DNA from: Chloroflexales bacterium ZM16-3
GTDB lineage: Bacteria; Chloroflexota; Chloroflexia; Chloroflexales; Chloroflexaceae
Direction: 5' to 3'
NCBI GenBank assembly: GCA_004138175.2
Contig: RYFE02000009.1
Coordinates: 62,001-126,000, forward strand
Length of the DNA stretch: 64,000 nt
The notes under the pieces were generated by a model that saw only the letters and a list, made by a program, of their open reading frames with translations, searched no databases and was not told the DNA's origin. Positions within the stretch are counted from its first letter, which is position 1. The number at the start of each line of letters is the position of its first letter. This document shows positions 1-7,195 of the stretch, one piece after another. The position numbers and the translations under genes are program-made.

Positions 1-224
1 CCTGGGGGCCGCTGATGGTGTCGCAGATCGCTGGCCCGCTCGGGCGGCGGATCAGTTCGAAGATCCAGGTCGGCGATGTGGTCGATCCCGGCGCCCGCCT
101 CGGCACCGTGCGCTTCGGCTCCCGCACCGACCTCTACATCCAGCGTGATGTCGCCCGCATCCTGATCGGCGTCGGACAGCATATCGTCGCGGGGATCTCC
201 CGCGTCGGCGAACTGGCCTCGTGA
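1..224 (+). CDS. psd: Phosphatidylserine decarboxylase, C-terminal end (partial)
   Basis: Only the last ~74 codons are in the window; the reading frame is open from base 3. The enzyme makes phosphatidylethanolamine by decarboxylating phosphatidylserine at the membrane. The visible part has the family's C-terminal pattern: QIAG followed by an R-R-I strand, VGDVV, RLGTVRFGSRTDLY and a final VGQHIVAG hairpin. The Gly-Ser pyruvoyl-forming site would lie upstream or at the very edge and cannot be fully seen. The stop overlaps the next start as GTGA (221-224), so the two genes are probably translationally coupled. It could also be an archaetidylserine-decarboxylase-type short form; the fragment cannot decide this. 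Confidence 0.8.
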   Translation, partial: WGPLMVSQIAGPLGRRISSKIQVGDVVDPGARLGTVRFGSRTDLYIQRDVARILIGVGQHIVAGISRVGELAS

Positions 225-1084
225 CGGCCGGCTCCCTCGGCCCCGGCTCTCCATACGCCCTGCTCTTCGACGATGGCCTCTGCGACGGCACCGGCCTCCC
301 CGATTTCCTCCGTGTAATCTACGGCGGCGACTGGCATTTGCCTGATCCTCCCGCCGAACGGCCATTTGTCTTTACCAACTTTGTGGCCTCCCACGACGGG
401 CGGATCTCCTTCGGTGAGCCGGGGCGCTCGGGCGGCGGCGATGTCAGCCGCCACTCCCGCCACGACACATGGCTCATGGCGCTGATCCGCGCTCGCGCCG
501 ACGCGATCATCATCGGCTCGGGCACCCTGCGCATGGCCCGCCGTCACCTCTGGACGCCCGACCAGGTCTTCCCTGATGACGCGCCCGCCTTCGCCTCCCT
601 GCGCGCCGCCGAGGGCCGACCACTCACTCCCTTGCTGGTGGTGGCTACCGCCAGCGGCAACCTACAGGCCGATGCCTACGCTCTAAGCGGCGACCCGCAC
701 CCGGCTATGATCGCCACCACTGCCGCCGGCGCAGCTCGCGCCCGCGCCATCCTGGGCGACCGGCCCGGCCTCAACTACCACATCTCGCCCGGCGACTCGG
801 TTGACCTCGCGACGCTCCTGTCCCACCTGCGAGCAAGCTGCGGCGTGCGCCACCTGCTCAGCGAGGGCGGGGCCAGGATCTACGGCTCCCTGATCGCCGC
901 CCGCCTGATCGACGAGACCTTCCTCACGATCAGCCCAGTTGTGATCGGCAGCCCGCCCGGTCGCCCGCCGCGCCCCAGCCTTGTGGAGGGGGTTGGCTTC
1001 AGCCCCGATGATCCGCCGATCCTGCGGCTGCTCAGCCTGCGCCGCTCCGGCGACCACCTCTTCCAGCGATCTTCGTTTGTATGA
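221..1084 (+). CDS. RibD C-terminal domain (pyrimidine reductase / DHFR-like) protein
   Basis: A 287-residue protein of the RibD C-terminal / DHFR-like reductase family, which binds NADPH and in riboflavin synthesis reduces the ribosyl group of the deaminated pyrimidine. Family landmarks are TNFVASHDGRIS near residues 52-63, RADAIIIGSGTLR near 90-103, and the nucleotide-binding LSEGGARIYGSLI near 211-223. There is no cytidine-deaminase-like N-terminal domain, so this is a stand-alone reductase and its substrate is uncertain. The GTG start at 221 overlaps the stop of the upstream gene. The stop lies in the left arm of a 20-bp hairpin (1079-1123). A riboflavin link is plausible, since an FMN-riboswitch operon lies 7 kb away, but this is inference. 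Confidence 0.8.
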   Translation: MTAGSLGPGSPYALLFDDGLCDGTGLPDFLRVIYGGDWHLPDPPAERPFVFTNFVASHDGRISFGEPGRSGGGDVSRHSRHDTWLMALIRARADAIIIGSGTLRMARRHLWTPDQVFPDDAPAFASLRAAEGRPLTPLLVVATASGNLQADAYALSGDPHPAMIATTAAGAARARAILGDRPGLNYHISPGDSVDLATLLSHLRASCGVRHLLSEGGARIYGSLIAARLIDETFLTISPVVIGSPPGRPPRPSLVEGVGFSPDDPPILRLLSLRRSGDHLFQRSSFV

Positions 1085-1123
1085 TGCGGGTGTGTCAGTT
1101 CTGCTGACACACCCGCATCATAC
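1079..1123. repeat. 20-bp perfect hairpin overlapping a gene end
   Basis: Arms 1079-1098 and 1104-1123 pair perfectly around the loop TTCTG. The stop codon of the upstream reductase (1082-1084) is inside the left arm. It probably marks the transcript end, but no T-tract follows. Confidence 0.7.
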
Positions 1124-1154
1124 ATTGGGGAGCCGCAGGCTCCCAGAATCTCTT

Positions 1155-1205
1155 GTTGTTTTGGCCAAAATGGCCAGCGAAGCTGGCCATTTTGGCCAAA
1201 ACAAC
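1155..1205. repeat. 24-bp perfect hairpin, GC-GAA-GC loop
   Basis: Arms 1155-1178 and 1182-1205 pair without mismatch around the triloop GAA closed by GC pairs. The arm contains its own smaller palindrome TTTTGGCCAAAA. It is followed by a small hairpin (TTTAGGGC, loop GGCA, GCCCTAAA; 1213-1232) that recurs at 59368-59388 after another GC-GAA-GC hairpin. Confidence 0.8.
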
Positions 1206-1240
1206 GCTGGCTTTTAGGGCGGCAGCCCTAAACTTGATGC

Positions 1241-1267
1241 GCCTGGGGCGGCGAAGCCGCCCCAGGC
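1241..1267. repeat. 12-bp perfect hairpin, GC-GAA-GC loop
   Basis: Arms 1241-1252 and 1256-1267 are GC-rich and perfectly paired around GAA. It lies just upstream of the sigma-factor promoter and may insulate it from upstream transcription. Confidence 0.75.
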
Positions 1268-1275
1268 GGCGATGG

Positions 1276-1281
1276 TATAAT
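1276..1281 (+). promoter_or_regulatory. Putative -10 box of the ECF sigma gene
   Basis: A perfect TATAAT, 39 nt before the ATG at 1321. No convincing -35 hexamer is present; a GG precedes the box. It could instead be read by another sigma factor. Confidence 0.35.
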
Positions 1282-1320
1282 AGGCGCTGTGCCGCATAGA
1301 AGAGGGCATCGCCAACACCT

Positions 1321-1920
1321 ATGTCCAATGAAGAGCAGCGCCTTATCGAGTCCGCGCAGCGTGGGGAGGTTGAGTCCTTCAACCAGCTGGTGCGCCTCTA
1401 CGAGTCGCGCGTCTATAACCTGTGCTACCGGATGCTGGGCGACCCCGACGCGGCCGCCGATGTCGCGCAGGACACCTTTATCTCGGCATACCGTAACCTG
1501 GGCCGCTTTCGCGGCGGCATGTTTCGCTCCTGGCTGCTGCGGATCGCCACCAACGCCTGCTACGATGTCCTGCGCGTGCGCAAGCGCCGCCCCTCCACCT
1601 CGCTCCAGGCCCTCGGCGTCGCCGACGATGATGGCATCGGCTTCGACCTTCCCGATCTTGGCGAGCGCCCCGACGATGCCGCCCTGCGCCACGAGCTGGC
1701 CGCTGCCATCCAGCGCGGTTTGGCCGACCTGCCCGAGGATCAGCGCGTGGTGATCATCTTGAGCGATATCCAGGGGATGGCCTATGAGGAGATCGCCGCC
1801 GTGACAGGCGCGAATTTGGGCACAGTCAAGTCGCGCCTAAGCCGCGGCCGTGCCCGGCTGCGCGACATCCTGCGGGCGGGGGAACTACTACCGTCAAAAT
1901 TTCGTCATGATGGCGGATAG
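1321..1920 (+). CDS. ECF-type RNA polymerase sigma factor
   Basis: A 199-residue sigma-70 family factor with only regions 2 and 4. Region 2 spans about residues 14-66, with the typical pattern FNQLVRLYESRVYNLCYRML and the DVAQDTF core-binding helix. Region 4 spans about 134-185, with LPEDQRVVIIL, an EIA helix-turn-helix and GTVKSRLSRGRARLR. The low-complexity linker between the regions is typical of extracytoplasmic-function sigmas. The following gene looks like its membrane anti-sigma partner, 71 nt downstream, so the pair probably forms an operon reacting to an envelope signal. The ribosome-binding site is weak (AGAGGGC, 11 nt before ATG). The signal and regulon cannot be read from the sequence. 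Confidence 0.92.
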   Translation: MSNEEQRLIESAQRGEVESFNQLVRLYESRVYNLCYRMLGDPDAAADVAQDTFISAYRNLGRFRGGMFRSWLLRIATNACYDVLRVRKRRPSTSLQALGVADDDGIGFDLPDLGERPDDAALRHELAAAIQRGLADLPEDQRVVIILSDIQGMAYEEIAAVTGANLGTVKSRLSRGRARLRDILRAGELLPSKFRHDGG

Positions 1921-1991
1921 TAGTTCAAATGTTTAAATTAGCCATCGTGGACGACCGGGCCCTATGGCGCAGCGACCACCCCCAATAGACG

Positions 1992-2822
1992 ATGAACACC
2001 TCTCAGCCACAACTGAATAGCATGCCAGACAGCGACATCGAGCTGCTGTCGGCCTATATAGATGATCAGCTCACGGAACCCGAACGGGCTGAGCTTGAGC
2101 GCCGCCTTGGCACCGAGCCGCGCCTGCGGGCTGAGCTTGAGGATCTGCGGGCCACGGCGGCTGTGCTGCGTGACCTTGAGCCGCGGCCGCTGCCGCGCTC
2201 CTTCACGCTAGACCCGGCGATTGCTCCTCGACGGCGGGGATTCCTGTCGTTTGGCTGGGCCATGCAGCTCGGCGGTGGGCTCGCTGGCTTTGCCCTGGTG
2301 CTCCTCGCCAGCCTACAGATGTTCATCGGCGTGGGTGGCGGTATGGCGGCATCTGCCCCCGCGCCCGCCGCGATGATGGCGGCCGCGACAGAGGCACCCG
2401 CCGCGCCGCTGCCACAGGCCGCCGAGATGGCTCCTGCGTCCACCGCTGCCCCTATGGTCGCCGCCGCCGCCGCGCCCGAGAGCGCCCAGGATGCTACCGC
2501 TGCACGCAACGCGCCCGACTCGATGGCGAGCGACACCGGCGCGGAGGGCGAGTCATCAGGCGCAGGCGCGCCAGCGCTCACGGAGGTGCCGACTGCCGCT
2601 GCCGCAATGGCGCTGCCCGCTACCGAGGCACCCACTCCGGCGATCTCTGCCAGCGGCCTGTCGTCGCCGGGCACCGAGAGCCTAGAGCAGCCCGCGTCGC
2701 CGCCCGCCGCCAAGTCGCCCCCGCAGCTGTCAGCACCACCTGCTGGCATGATCCTCGCTCTGGGAGTTGTGCTCATCGCCCTATCCCTCGGCTCATTCCT
2801 CTACGGCAGGGCGCGCAGGTAA
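1992..2822 (+). CDS. Putative membrane-anchored anti-sigma factor
   Basis: A 276-residue protein directly after the ECF sigma gene. The cytoplasmic N-terminus (about 14-60) has the anti-sigma pattern D-I-E-LLSAYIDDQLTEPER followed by an ERRL...LRAELEDL helix. The His/Cys zinc ligands of ZAS anti-sigmas are absent. A hydrophobic segment at about 88-113 would span the membrane. Then comes about 130 residues rich in Ala, Pro, Ser and Glu, and a second hydrophobic segment near 252-271 followed by GRARR. The two-helix layout would put the low-complexity region outside the cell. The assignment rests on position and the N-terminal pattern; the long Ala/Pro region has no recognisable fold. Confidence 0.72.
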   Translation: MNTSQPQLNSMPDSDIELLSAYIDDQLTEPERAELERRLGTEPRLRAELEDLRATAAVLRDLEPRPLPRSFTLDPAIAPRRRGFLSFGWAMQLGGGLAGFALVLLASLQMFIGVGGGMAASAPAPAAMMAAATEAPAAPLPQAAEMAPASTAAPMVAAAAAPESAQDATAARNAPDSMASDTGAEGESSGAGAPALTEVPTAAAAMALPATEAPTPAISASGLSSPGTESLEQPASPPAAKSPPQLSAPPAGMILALGVVLIALSLGSFLYGRARR

Positions 2823-2895
2823 GGCGCCACGCAGTGGCTCAGCGATGTTCGTGTCAGCCCTATAGCTGGTCGTCGGTTATACTGCACAGCAGCGC

Positions 2896-2927
2896 CAATC
2901 TGCAATCTGCAATCTGCGATCTGCAAT
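2896..2927. repeat. Heptamer repeat block (CAATCTG x4) reaching the recD2 start
   Basis: Tandem units CAATCTG, CAATCTG, CAATCTG, CGATCTG, then CAAT. The recD2 ATG (2926-2928) overlaps the last partial unit, so the repeat has replaced the place where a Shine-Dalgarno sequence would be expected. Confidence 0.85.
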
Positions 2928-5115
2928 GCTTTTAGAGGGCACCCTCGAACGGATCACCTTCCAGAGCGACGACGACGGCTACCTGGTGGCCCGCCTGACC
3001 CCCAGCGGCAAGGGCTACCTGGTGACGATTGTCGGCAAGCTGATCGGCGTGCGCCCCGGCGAGACGCTCTCGCTTGAGGGCGAGTGGCAGGAGCACCGCG
3101 AGCACGGTCGCCAGTTTCAGGTGAGCGGCTACCGCACCCTGATGCCGGCCACCATCGACGGCATGCGCCGCTACCTCGGCAGCGGCCTGATCAAGGGCGT
3201 TGGCCCCTCCACCGCCAAGAAGATCACCGAGACCTTCGGCAAGTACACGCTGGACGTGCTCGACCGCGAGCCTGACCGGCTGGTTGAGGTGCCCGGCCTC
3301 GGCAGGCGCAAGGTCGAGGTGATCAAGGCCGTCTGGCGATCCCAGCAGCAGATCAAGGAGGTCATGCTCTTCCTCCAGGATCTCAGCCTGCCCACCGGCC
3401 TGGCCGTCCGCATCTACAAGCAGTATGGCGACGCGGCCATGGCTGTAGTTCGCGACACGCCCTACCGCCTATCCGATGAGGTCTACGGCATCGGCTTTCT
3501 CACCGCCGACAAGATCGCCGCCGGCCTCGGCGTGGCCCCCGACGACCCCCAGCGCATCGGGGCCGGCCTGCGCCACACCCTCGGCCAGGCCACCGACGAT
3601 GGCCACTGCTACCTGCCCGCTGGGGAATTGACCCGACGCGCTACAGATATCCTCGACATCACAGAGGATCTGGCCGCCGAAGGGCTTCAATTGCAGATTG
3701 CAGATTGCAGATTGCAGGTTGATGGCGAGCCGGGCTCGCCATCAACCTGCAATCTGCAATCTGCAATCTACCTGCCCCCGCTCGCCATGGCCGAGACCGG
3801 CGTGGCCGCCGCGATCATCCGCCAGGCCCGCGCGCCCTCGGCCATCGCCGGGTTCTACGCCCAGGCCCGCTGGGATCATGTCTTCGCGCACCTCTCCGAG
3901 CGGCGCGAGATCAGCCTGAGCCCGCGCCAGCAGGACGCCGTGCGCATGGCCCTCACCTCCAAGGTCAGCGTGCTCACCGGCGGCCCCGGCACCGGCAAGA
4001 CGATGACCCTGCGCGCGGTGACGGTGCTGCTGGCCGCCAGGGGCTACCGCTGCCTGCTGGCCTCGCCCACCGGGCGGGCGGCCAAGCGGCTCACCGAGGC
4101 CACCGGCGCGCCCGCCTGCACCATCCACCGCCTGCTGGAGTACGCCCCCGGCGCCGGGGGCCAGTTTCGCCGCAACGCCGAGTGGCCCCTGGAGTGCGAC
4201 CTGCTGGTGATCGATGAGGTCAGCATGCTCGACGTGCTGCTGGCCAACCATCTGCTCAAGGCCCTGCCGCCCCAGGCCCACCTGCTGCTGGTGGGCGACG
4301 CCGACCAGCTGCCGAGCGTCGGCCCCGGCCGGGTGCTGCGCGACCTGCTCGACAGCGGGGCGGTGCCCAGTGTCCACCTGCACGAGATCTTTCGCCAGGC
4401 CGCTGGCAGCGGGATCGCCGAGAGCGCCCGGCGGATCAACCTCGGCGAGCCGCCCGAGTTCTCGGGCCACAGCGACTTCTTCTTCTTCGCCGCCGCCGAG
4501 CCGGAGCGCTGCGCACAGATGGTGGTCGAGCTGGTGGCCGAGCGCATCCCGCGCCGCTTCGGCCTCGACCCGCGCCGCGACATCCAGGTGCTCTCGCCCA
4601 CCCACAAGGGGCCGGCCGGCGTGATCCAGCTCAACAAGCTGCTCCAGCAGGTGCTCAACCCCGAGGCTCCCGGCAAGATCGAGAAGCGCTTCGGTATGAA
4701 CCTCTTCCGCACCGGCGACCGGGTTATCCAGCAGCGCAACAACTATGATCTGGACGTGTATAACGGCGATGTGGGCGTGGTGGCGGCGATTGACCACGGT
4801 GAGGAGCAGCTGCACGTGCAGTTCGATGATGGCCGCACGGTACCCTACGACTTCGCCATCCTCGATGAGCTGGCCCTGGCCTACGCCCTGAGCGTCCACA
4901 AGAGCCAGGGCGGCGAATACTCCGCCATCGTGCTGCCCATGCTGATGCAGCACTACGCCATGCTCCAGCGCAACCTGCTCTACACGGCGGTGACACGGGC
5001 GCGCCAGCTGGCCGTGATCGCCGGCGACCGGCGGGCCGTGGCGCGGGCCGTGGCTAACCACGAGGTGCAGGACCGCTACAGCGGCCTCGCCGGACGCCTG
5101 CGCGGCGGGCGGTAA
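2926..5115 (+). CDS. recD2: RecD2-type ATP-dependent DNA helicase with in-frame repeat insertion
   Basis: A 729-residue superfamily 1B helicase that unwinds DNA 5' to 3'; RecD2 proteins act outside RecBCD in DNA repair. The N-terminal OB-like domain begins LEGTLERITF, which fits the family start and supports ATG 2926. Helix-hairpin-helix segments follow (GLIKGVGPSTAKKI and VPGLGRRKVEVIKAV). The helicase core has Walker A GGPGTGKTMT near 350-359, Walker B LLVIDEVSML, GDADQLPSVGPG, and the late motifs YALSVHKSQGGEY and YTAVTRARQ. Residues about 257-281 (LQIADCRLQVDGEPGSP and on) are encoded by a perfect 36-bp inverted repeat of heptamers at 3695-3769, inserted in frame in a variable loop before the core. 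No Shine-Dalgarno is visible. Confidence 0.93.
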   Translation: MLLEGTLERITFQSDDDGYLVARLTPSGKGYLVTIVGKLIGVRPGETLSLEGEWQEHREHGRQFQVSGYRTLMPATIDGMRRYLGSGLIKGVGPSTAKKITETFGKYTLDVLDREPDRLVEVPGLGRRKVEVIKAVWRSQQQIKEVMLFLQDLSLPTGLAVRIYKQYGDAAMAVVRDTPYRLSDEVYGIGFLTADKIAAGLGVAPDDPQRIGAGLRHTLGQATDDGHCYLPAGELTRRATDILDITEDLAAEGLQLQIADCRLQVDGEPGSPSTCNLQSAIYLPPLAMAETGVAAAIIRQARAPSAIAGFYAQARWDHVFAHLSERREISLSPRQQDAVRMALTSKVSVLTGGPGTGKTMTLRAVTVLLAARGYRCLLASPTGRAAKRLTEATGAPACTIHRLLEYAPGAGGQFRRNAEWPLECDLLVIDEVSMLDVLLANHLLKALPPQAHLLLVGDADQLPSVGPGRVLRDLLDSGAVPSVHLHEIFRQAAGSGIAESARRINLGEPPEFSGHSDFFFFAAAEPERCAQMVVELVAERIPRRFGLDPRRDIQVLSPTHKGPAGVIQLNKLLQQVLNPEAPGKIEKRFGMNLFRTGDRVIQQRNNYDLDVYNGDVGVVAAIDHGEEQLHVQFDDGRTVPYDFAILDELALAYALSVHKSQGGEYSAIVLPMLMQHYAMLQRNLLYTAVTRARQLAVIAGDRRAVARAVANHEVQDRYSGLAGRLRGGR
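3695..3769. repeat. 36-bp perfect inverted repeat of TTGCAGA heptamers inside recD2
   Basis: The left arm 3695-3730 and right arm 3734-3769 are fully complementary around the loop CGG. The outer parts are tandem heptamers (TTGCAGA on the left, TCTGCAA on the right); the inner part is a unique stem. The element has no stop codon and keeps the recD2 frame. Confidence 0.9.
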
Positions 5116-5118
5116 TCT

Positions 5119-5159
5119 CACACCGATGCGGGATGGCAAAGCCATCCCGCATCGGTGTG
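5119..5159. repeat. 19-bp perfect hairpin, GC-AAA-GC loop
   Basis: Arms 5119-5137 and 5141-5159 are perfectly paired around AAA and begin four bases after the recD2 stop. Part of the right arm recurs at 5308-5321. Confidence 0.8.
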
Positions 5160-5172
5160 GTTGTTACAAAGC

Positions 5173-5191
5173 TCTGGGGCTTCGCCCCAGA
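5173..5191. repeat. 8-bp hairpin, loop TTC (GAA on the minus strand)
   Basis: TCTGGGGC pairs with GCCCCAGA around TTC. It is the second of four hairpins in a row between recD2 and the DUF1499 gene. Confidence 0.65.
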
Positions 5192-5196
5192 CCCGG

Positions 5197-5243
5197 TTTT
5201 ATATTGGGTTTGGGCGGCTTCGCCGCCCAAACCCAATATAAAA
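5197..5243. repeat. 22-bp perfect hairpin, loop TTC (GAA on the minus strand)
   Basis: Arms 5197-5218 and 5222-5243 are perfectly paired, with AT-rich ends and a GC-rich core, and close as GC-TTC-GC. Confidence 0.8.
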
Positions 5244-5248
5244 ATACT

Positions 5249-5273
5249 GCGGGGGCGGCGAAGCCGCCCCCGC
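5249..5273. repeat. 11-bp perfect hairpin, GC-GAA-GC loop
   Basis: Arms 5249-5259 and 5263-5273 form an all-GC stem around GAA. It is the last of four consecutive hairpins. Confidence 0.75.
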
Positions 5274-5389
5274 GCCCCCACCGGGAGGTGGCAGTGCAAC
5301 AGCCCTGCCCGCATCGGTGTGTGAGGCGCTGGCGTGACACGAATCGTGCTACACTGAATCGTAGCTCTGGAGATAGATGAGGATAACTA

Positions 5390-5881
5390 ATGTCGAAGAT
5401 CATGAAGTTTATTATCGGGGCCGTGGGCGGCCTCGCCGCGTTAGGCGCTCTCGGGACGGGGGCGCTGTTTGTGGCCGCGCGCATGGTCGGCGCGCCCGAG
5501 GGGCTCGGCGTGCGCGATGGCCACCTGGCGCCCTGCCCCGCGAGCCCCAACTGTGTCTCGACCCAGGCCGACCAGGCCGACCGTGAGCACGCTATGACAC
5601 CGATCGCCTACGGCGGCCCGGCGGCCTCGGCCATCGCGAGCATCGCCGAGCTGGTGGCCGCCGAGCCGCGCACCGAGATCGTCACCGCCGAGGGGCCGTA
5701 CCTGCACGCCGTCTTCCGCTCGCCCACTATGGGCTACCCCGACGATGTCGAGTTCTATGTGGACGAGGCCGCCGGCCTGATCCACTTCCGCTCGGCATCG
5801 CGCCTGGGTGAGAGCGACCTGGGGGTGAACCGCCGGCGCATGCAGGGGCTGATCGCCGCCCTGGAGGCGGTGCTGAAATAG
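5390..5881 (+). CDS. DUF1499 family membrane-anchored protein
   Basis: A 163-residue protein with an N-terminal hydrophobic segment (about 5-31) that is either a signal peptide or an anchor. The body matches DUF1499: LAPCPASPNCVST near 45-58, then DDVEFYVDEAAGLIHFRSAS and a C-terminal GVNRRRMQGLI. The function of the family is unknown; the domain is often found in envelope-associated proteins. Two cysteines in CPxSPNC are conserved in the family. The ACT-domain gene follows 10 nt later on the same strand, so the two are probably cotranscribed. ATG 5390 is the first start of the open frame. Confidence 0.82.
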   Translation: MSKIMKFIIGAVGGLAALGALGTGALFVAARMVGAPEGLGVRDGHLAPCPASPNCVSTQADQADREHAMTPIAYGGPAASAIASIAELVAAEPRTEIVTAEGPYLHAVFRSPTMGYPDDVEFYVDEAAGLIHFRSASRLGESDLGVNRRRMQGLIAALEAVLK

Positions 5882-5891
5882 GGGGAAGCGT

Positions 5892-6275
5892 ATGGAGCTG
5901 CTGCTGCTTCCCGAGGTCTATGCCGTCTGTCGGCTGCCCGCCGCCGCCGAGGCCCCCGCCTGGGGCGCCGGCGCGGGCCTCTGGTCGCTCACCCGCAGCG
6001 CCGAGGAGCTGTCGCTGGTCTGCGCCGAGGATGGCCTGCCCGCCGATGTGGGCGCGGCCGTGCTGAGCCGGGGCTGGCGGGCCATACGCGTGGCCGGCAC
6101 CCTCGACTTCAGCCTGGTCGGGGTGCTCGCATCCCTGGCCGCGCCCCTGGCCGAGGCCGGCGTCTCGATCTTCGCCGTGTCCACCTACGACACCGACTAC
6201 CTGCTGGTGCGCGCCGCCGATCTGGAGACGGCTGTGATTGCGCTCCGATCTGCGGGCCATCATCTAGAAGCATAA
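5892..6275 (+). CDS. ACT-domain protein (CASTOR/POLLUX-like)
   Basis: A 127-residue protein made of ACT-like halves. The C-terminal part reads GTLDFSLVGVLASLAAPLAEAGVSIFAVSTYDTDYLLV, which is the typical ACT strand-helix-strand with the AGVSIF..STYDTDY signature. The N-terminal half (LPEVYAVCRL, LWSLTRSAEELSLVC) resembles the first ACT lobe of the CASTOR-type family. Such proteins bind small molecules, often amino acids, and can act as sensors. The ligand is not predictable. A GGGGGAAGCGT sequence before the ATG gives a good ribosome-binding site. The gene ends at a convergent junction marked by a 21-bp hairpin. Confidence 0.78.
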   Translation: MELLLLPEVYAVCRLPAAAEAPAWGAGAGLWSLTRSAEELSLVCAEDGLPADVGAAVLSRGWRAIRVAGTLDFSLVGVLASLAAPLAEAGVSIFAVSTYDTDYLLVRAADLETAVIALRSAGHHLEA

Positions 6276-6276
6276 C

Positions 6277-6321
6277 AGAATAGGCAGGTGTGGAAGCAAA
6301 GCTTCCACACCTGCCTATTCT
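6277..6321. terminator. 21-bp perfect hairpin, GC-AAA-GC loop, between convergent genes
   Basis: Arms 6277-6297 and 6301-6321 pair perfectly around AAA between the plus-strand ACT gene and the minus-strand TetR gene. It is probably a bidirectional terminator. On the plus strand only a weak TATATGTTC follows; there is no true T-tract. Confidence 0.6.
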
Positions 6322-6327
6322 ATATGT

Positions 6328-6945
6328 TCAATCAATCGCCATCGCGCGCAGAAAGCCCTGGATCGTCTGGTCGGCCATCTCCCTGGGTGAGACGTCCTGG
6401 ATCTCGGGCTGCTCGAAGATATAGTTAGTGAGCGCGTAGGCGATGATCGGCCCGACCAGCATGCGCGCGGCAACGTGCGGGTTCATACGCCGCAGCCGCC
6501 CAGCGTCCATCTGGCGCTCCATGTAGGTGGCCAGAATGCGCAGCCCGCGCCCGGGGCCGACCTCGCTGACCATATGCGCCACCCGCTTGTTGCGCATCGA
6601 CTCGGCGAGCACCACCCGGGCGATCGCCAGGGTTGGCCACAAGGTGAGCACTTCCAGCAGCTTGTCCGCCAGCTCGGGCAGCGCCTGCTCCGGCGGCTGA
6701 TCCAGCATCGCCTCGGCCGAGTCCATGATCTTGATCAGCGCCATGCGCTGGAGCACCACCTGGTGCAGCAGGTCGACCTTATCCTTGAAGTAGTGGTAGA
6801 TCAGCCCCGGCGAGCCGATCTTGGCCGCCTCGGCGATATCTTTGTTCGAGGCGCCGTCGAAGCCTTTTGCGGCGAATGCCTCCAGCGCGCCATCGATGAT
6901 CTGCTGGCGTCGCTCCTCGTAGTCTTGCTCATCGCGTGGCGGCAT
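6328..6945 (-). CDS. TetR/AcrR family transcriptional repressor
   Basis: A 205-residue TetR-type regulator. The N-terminal helix-turn-helix reads RRQQIIDGALEAFAAKGFDGASNKDIAEAAKIGSPGLIYHYFKDK in family terms: helix 1, the A-KG-F turn, the recognition helix and the YHYF-K signature. The remaining ~145 residues form the ligand/dimer domain and do not reveal the ligand. The start at 6945 (MPPRD) is preferred over an upstream frame start at 6984 because GGAGG lies 8 nt upstream of it and because 6984 falls inside the operator palindrome. A 14-bp inverted repeat (6959-6990) overlaps its own promoter, which predicts autorepression. No neighbouring gene is divergent and close, so other targets are unknown. 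Confidence 0.9.
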   Translation of the reverse strand: MPPRDEQDYEERRQQIIDGALEAFAAKGFDGASNKDIAEAAKIGSPGLIYHYFKDKVDLLHQVVLQRMALIKIMDSAEAMLDQPPEQALPELADKLLEVLTLWPTLAIARVVLAESMRNKRVAHMVSEVGPGRGLRILATYMERQMDAGRLRRMNPHVAARMLVGPIIAYALTNYIFEQPEIQDVSPREMADQTIQGFLRAMAID

Positions 6946-6958
6946 AGCGCGCCTCCGT

Positions 6959-7014
6959 ACACTATTGATTGACTGGTCAATCAATAGTGTACCGCCACTA
7001 TGACCTCACGTCAA
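6959..7014 (-). promoter_or_regulatory. TetR-gene promoter with overlapping operator palindrome
   Basis: On the minus strand TTGACG (7009-7014), a 17-bp spacer and TACACT (6986-6991) form a good sigma-70-type promoter. The inverted repeat ACACTATTGATTGA (6959-6972), CTGG, TCAATCAATAGTGT (6977-6990) covers the -10 box and start region, as expected for an autorepressor's operator. Confidence 0.75.
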
Positions 7015-7061
7015 GGATTCCTCATAAATTCTCTATACTGTGCCCAGCAGGCACATGCTGC

Positions 7062-7108
7062 ACTGATGATGCTGCGGCGCGGCTACGCCGCGCCGCAGCA
7101 TCATCAGT
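7062..7108. repeat. 22-bp perfect hairpin, loop TAC (GTA on the minus strand)
   Basis: Arms 7062-7083 and 7087-7108 pair perfectly around TAC. Six T residues (7108-7113) follow on the plus strand, giving the shape of an intrinsic terminator for plus-strand transcripts, although no plus-strand gene lies immediately upstream. Confidence 0.75.
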
Positions 7109-7114
7109 TTTTTC

Positions 7115-7139
7115 TGTGGGAGAGCAAAGCTCTCCCACA
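7115..7139. repeat. 11-bp perfect hairpin, GC-AAA-GC loop
   Basis: Arms 7115-7125 and 7129-7139 pair perfectly around AAA, downstream of the minus-strand ribY gene. The 15-mer ATAAATTCTCTATAC occurs twice around here (about 7024 and 7172); the second copy is part of the palindrome ATTCTCTAT-AC-ATAGAGAAT. Confidence 0.6.
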
Positions 7140-7195
7140 CCCTCTCTGTGCGCAGTGTTGTTGCCGGCAACAATAAATTCTCTATACATAGAGAA

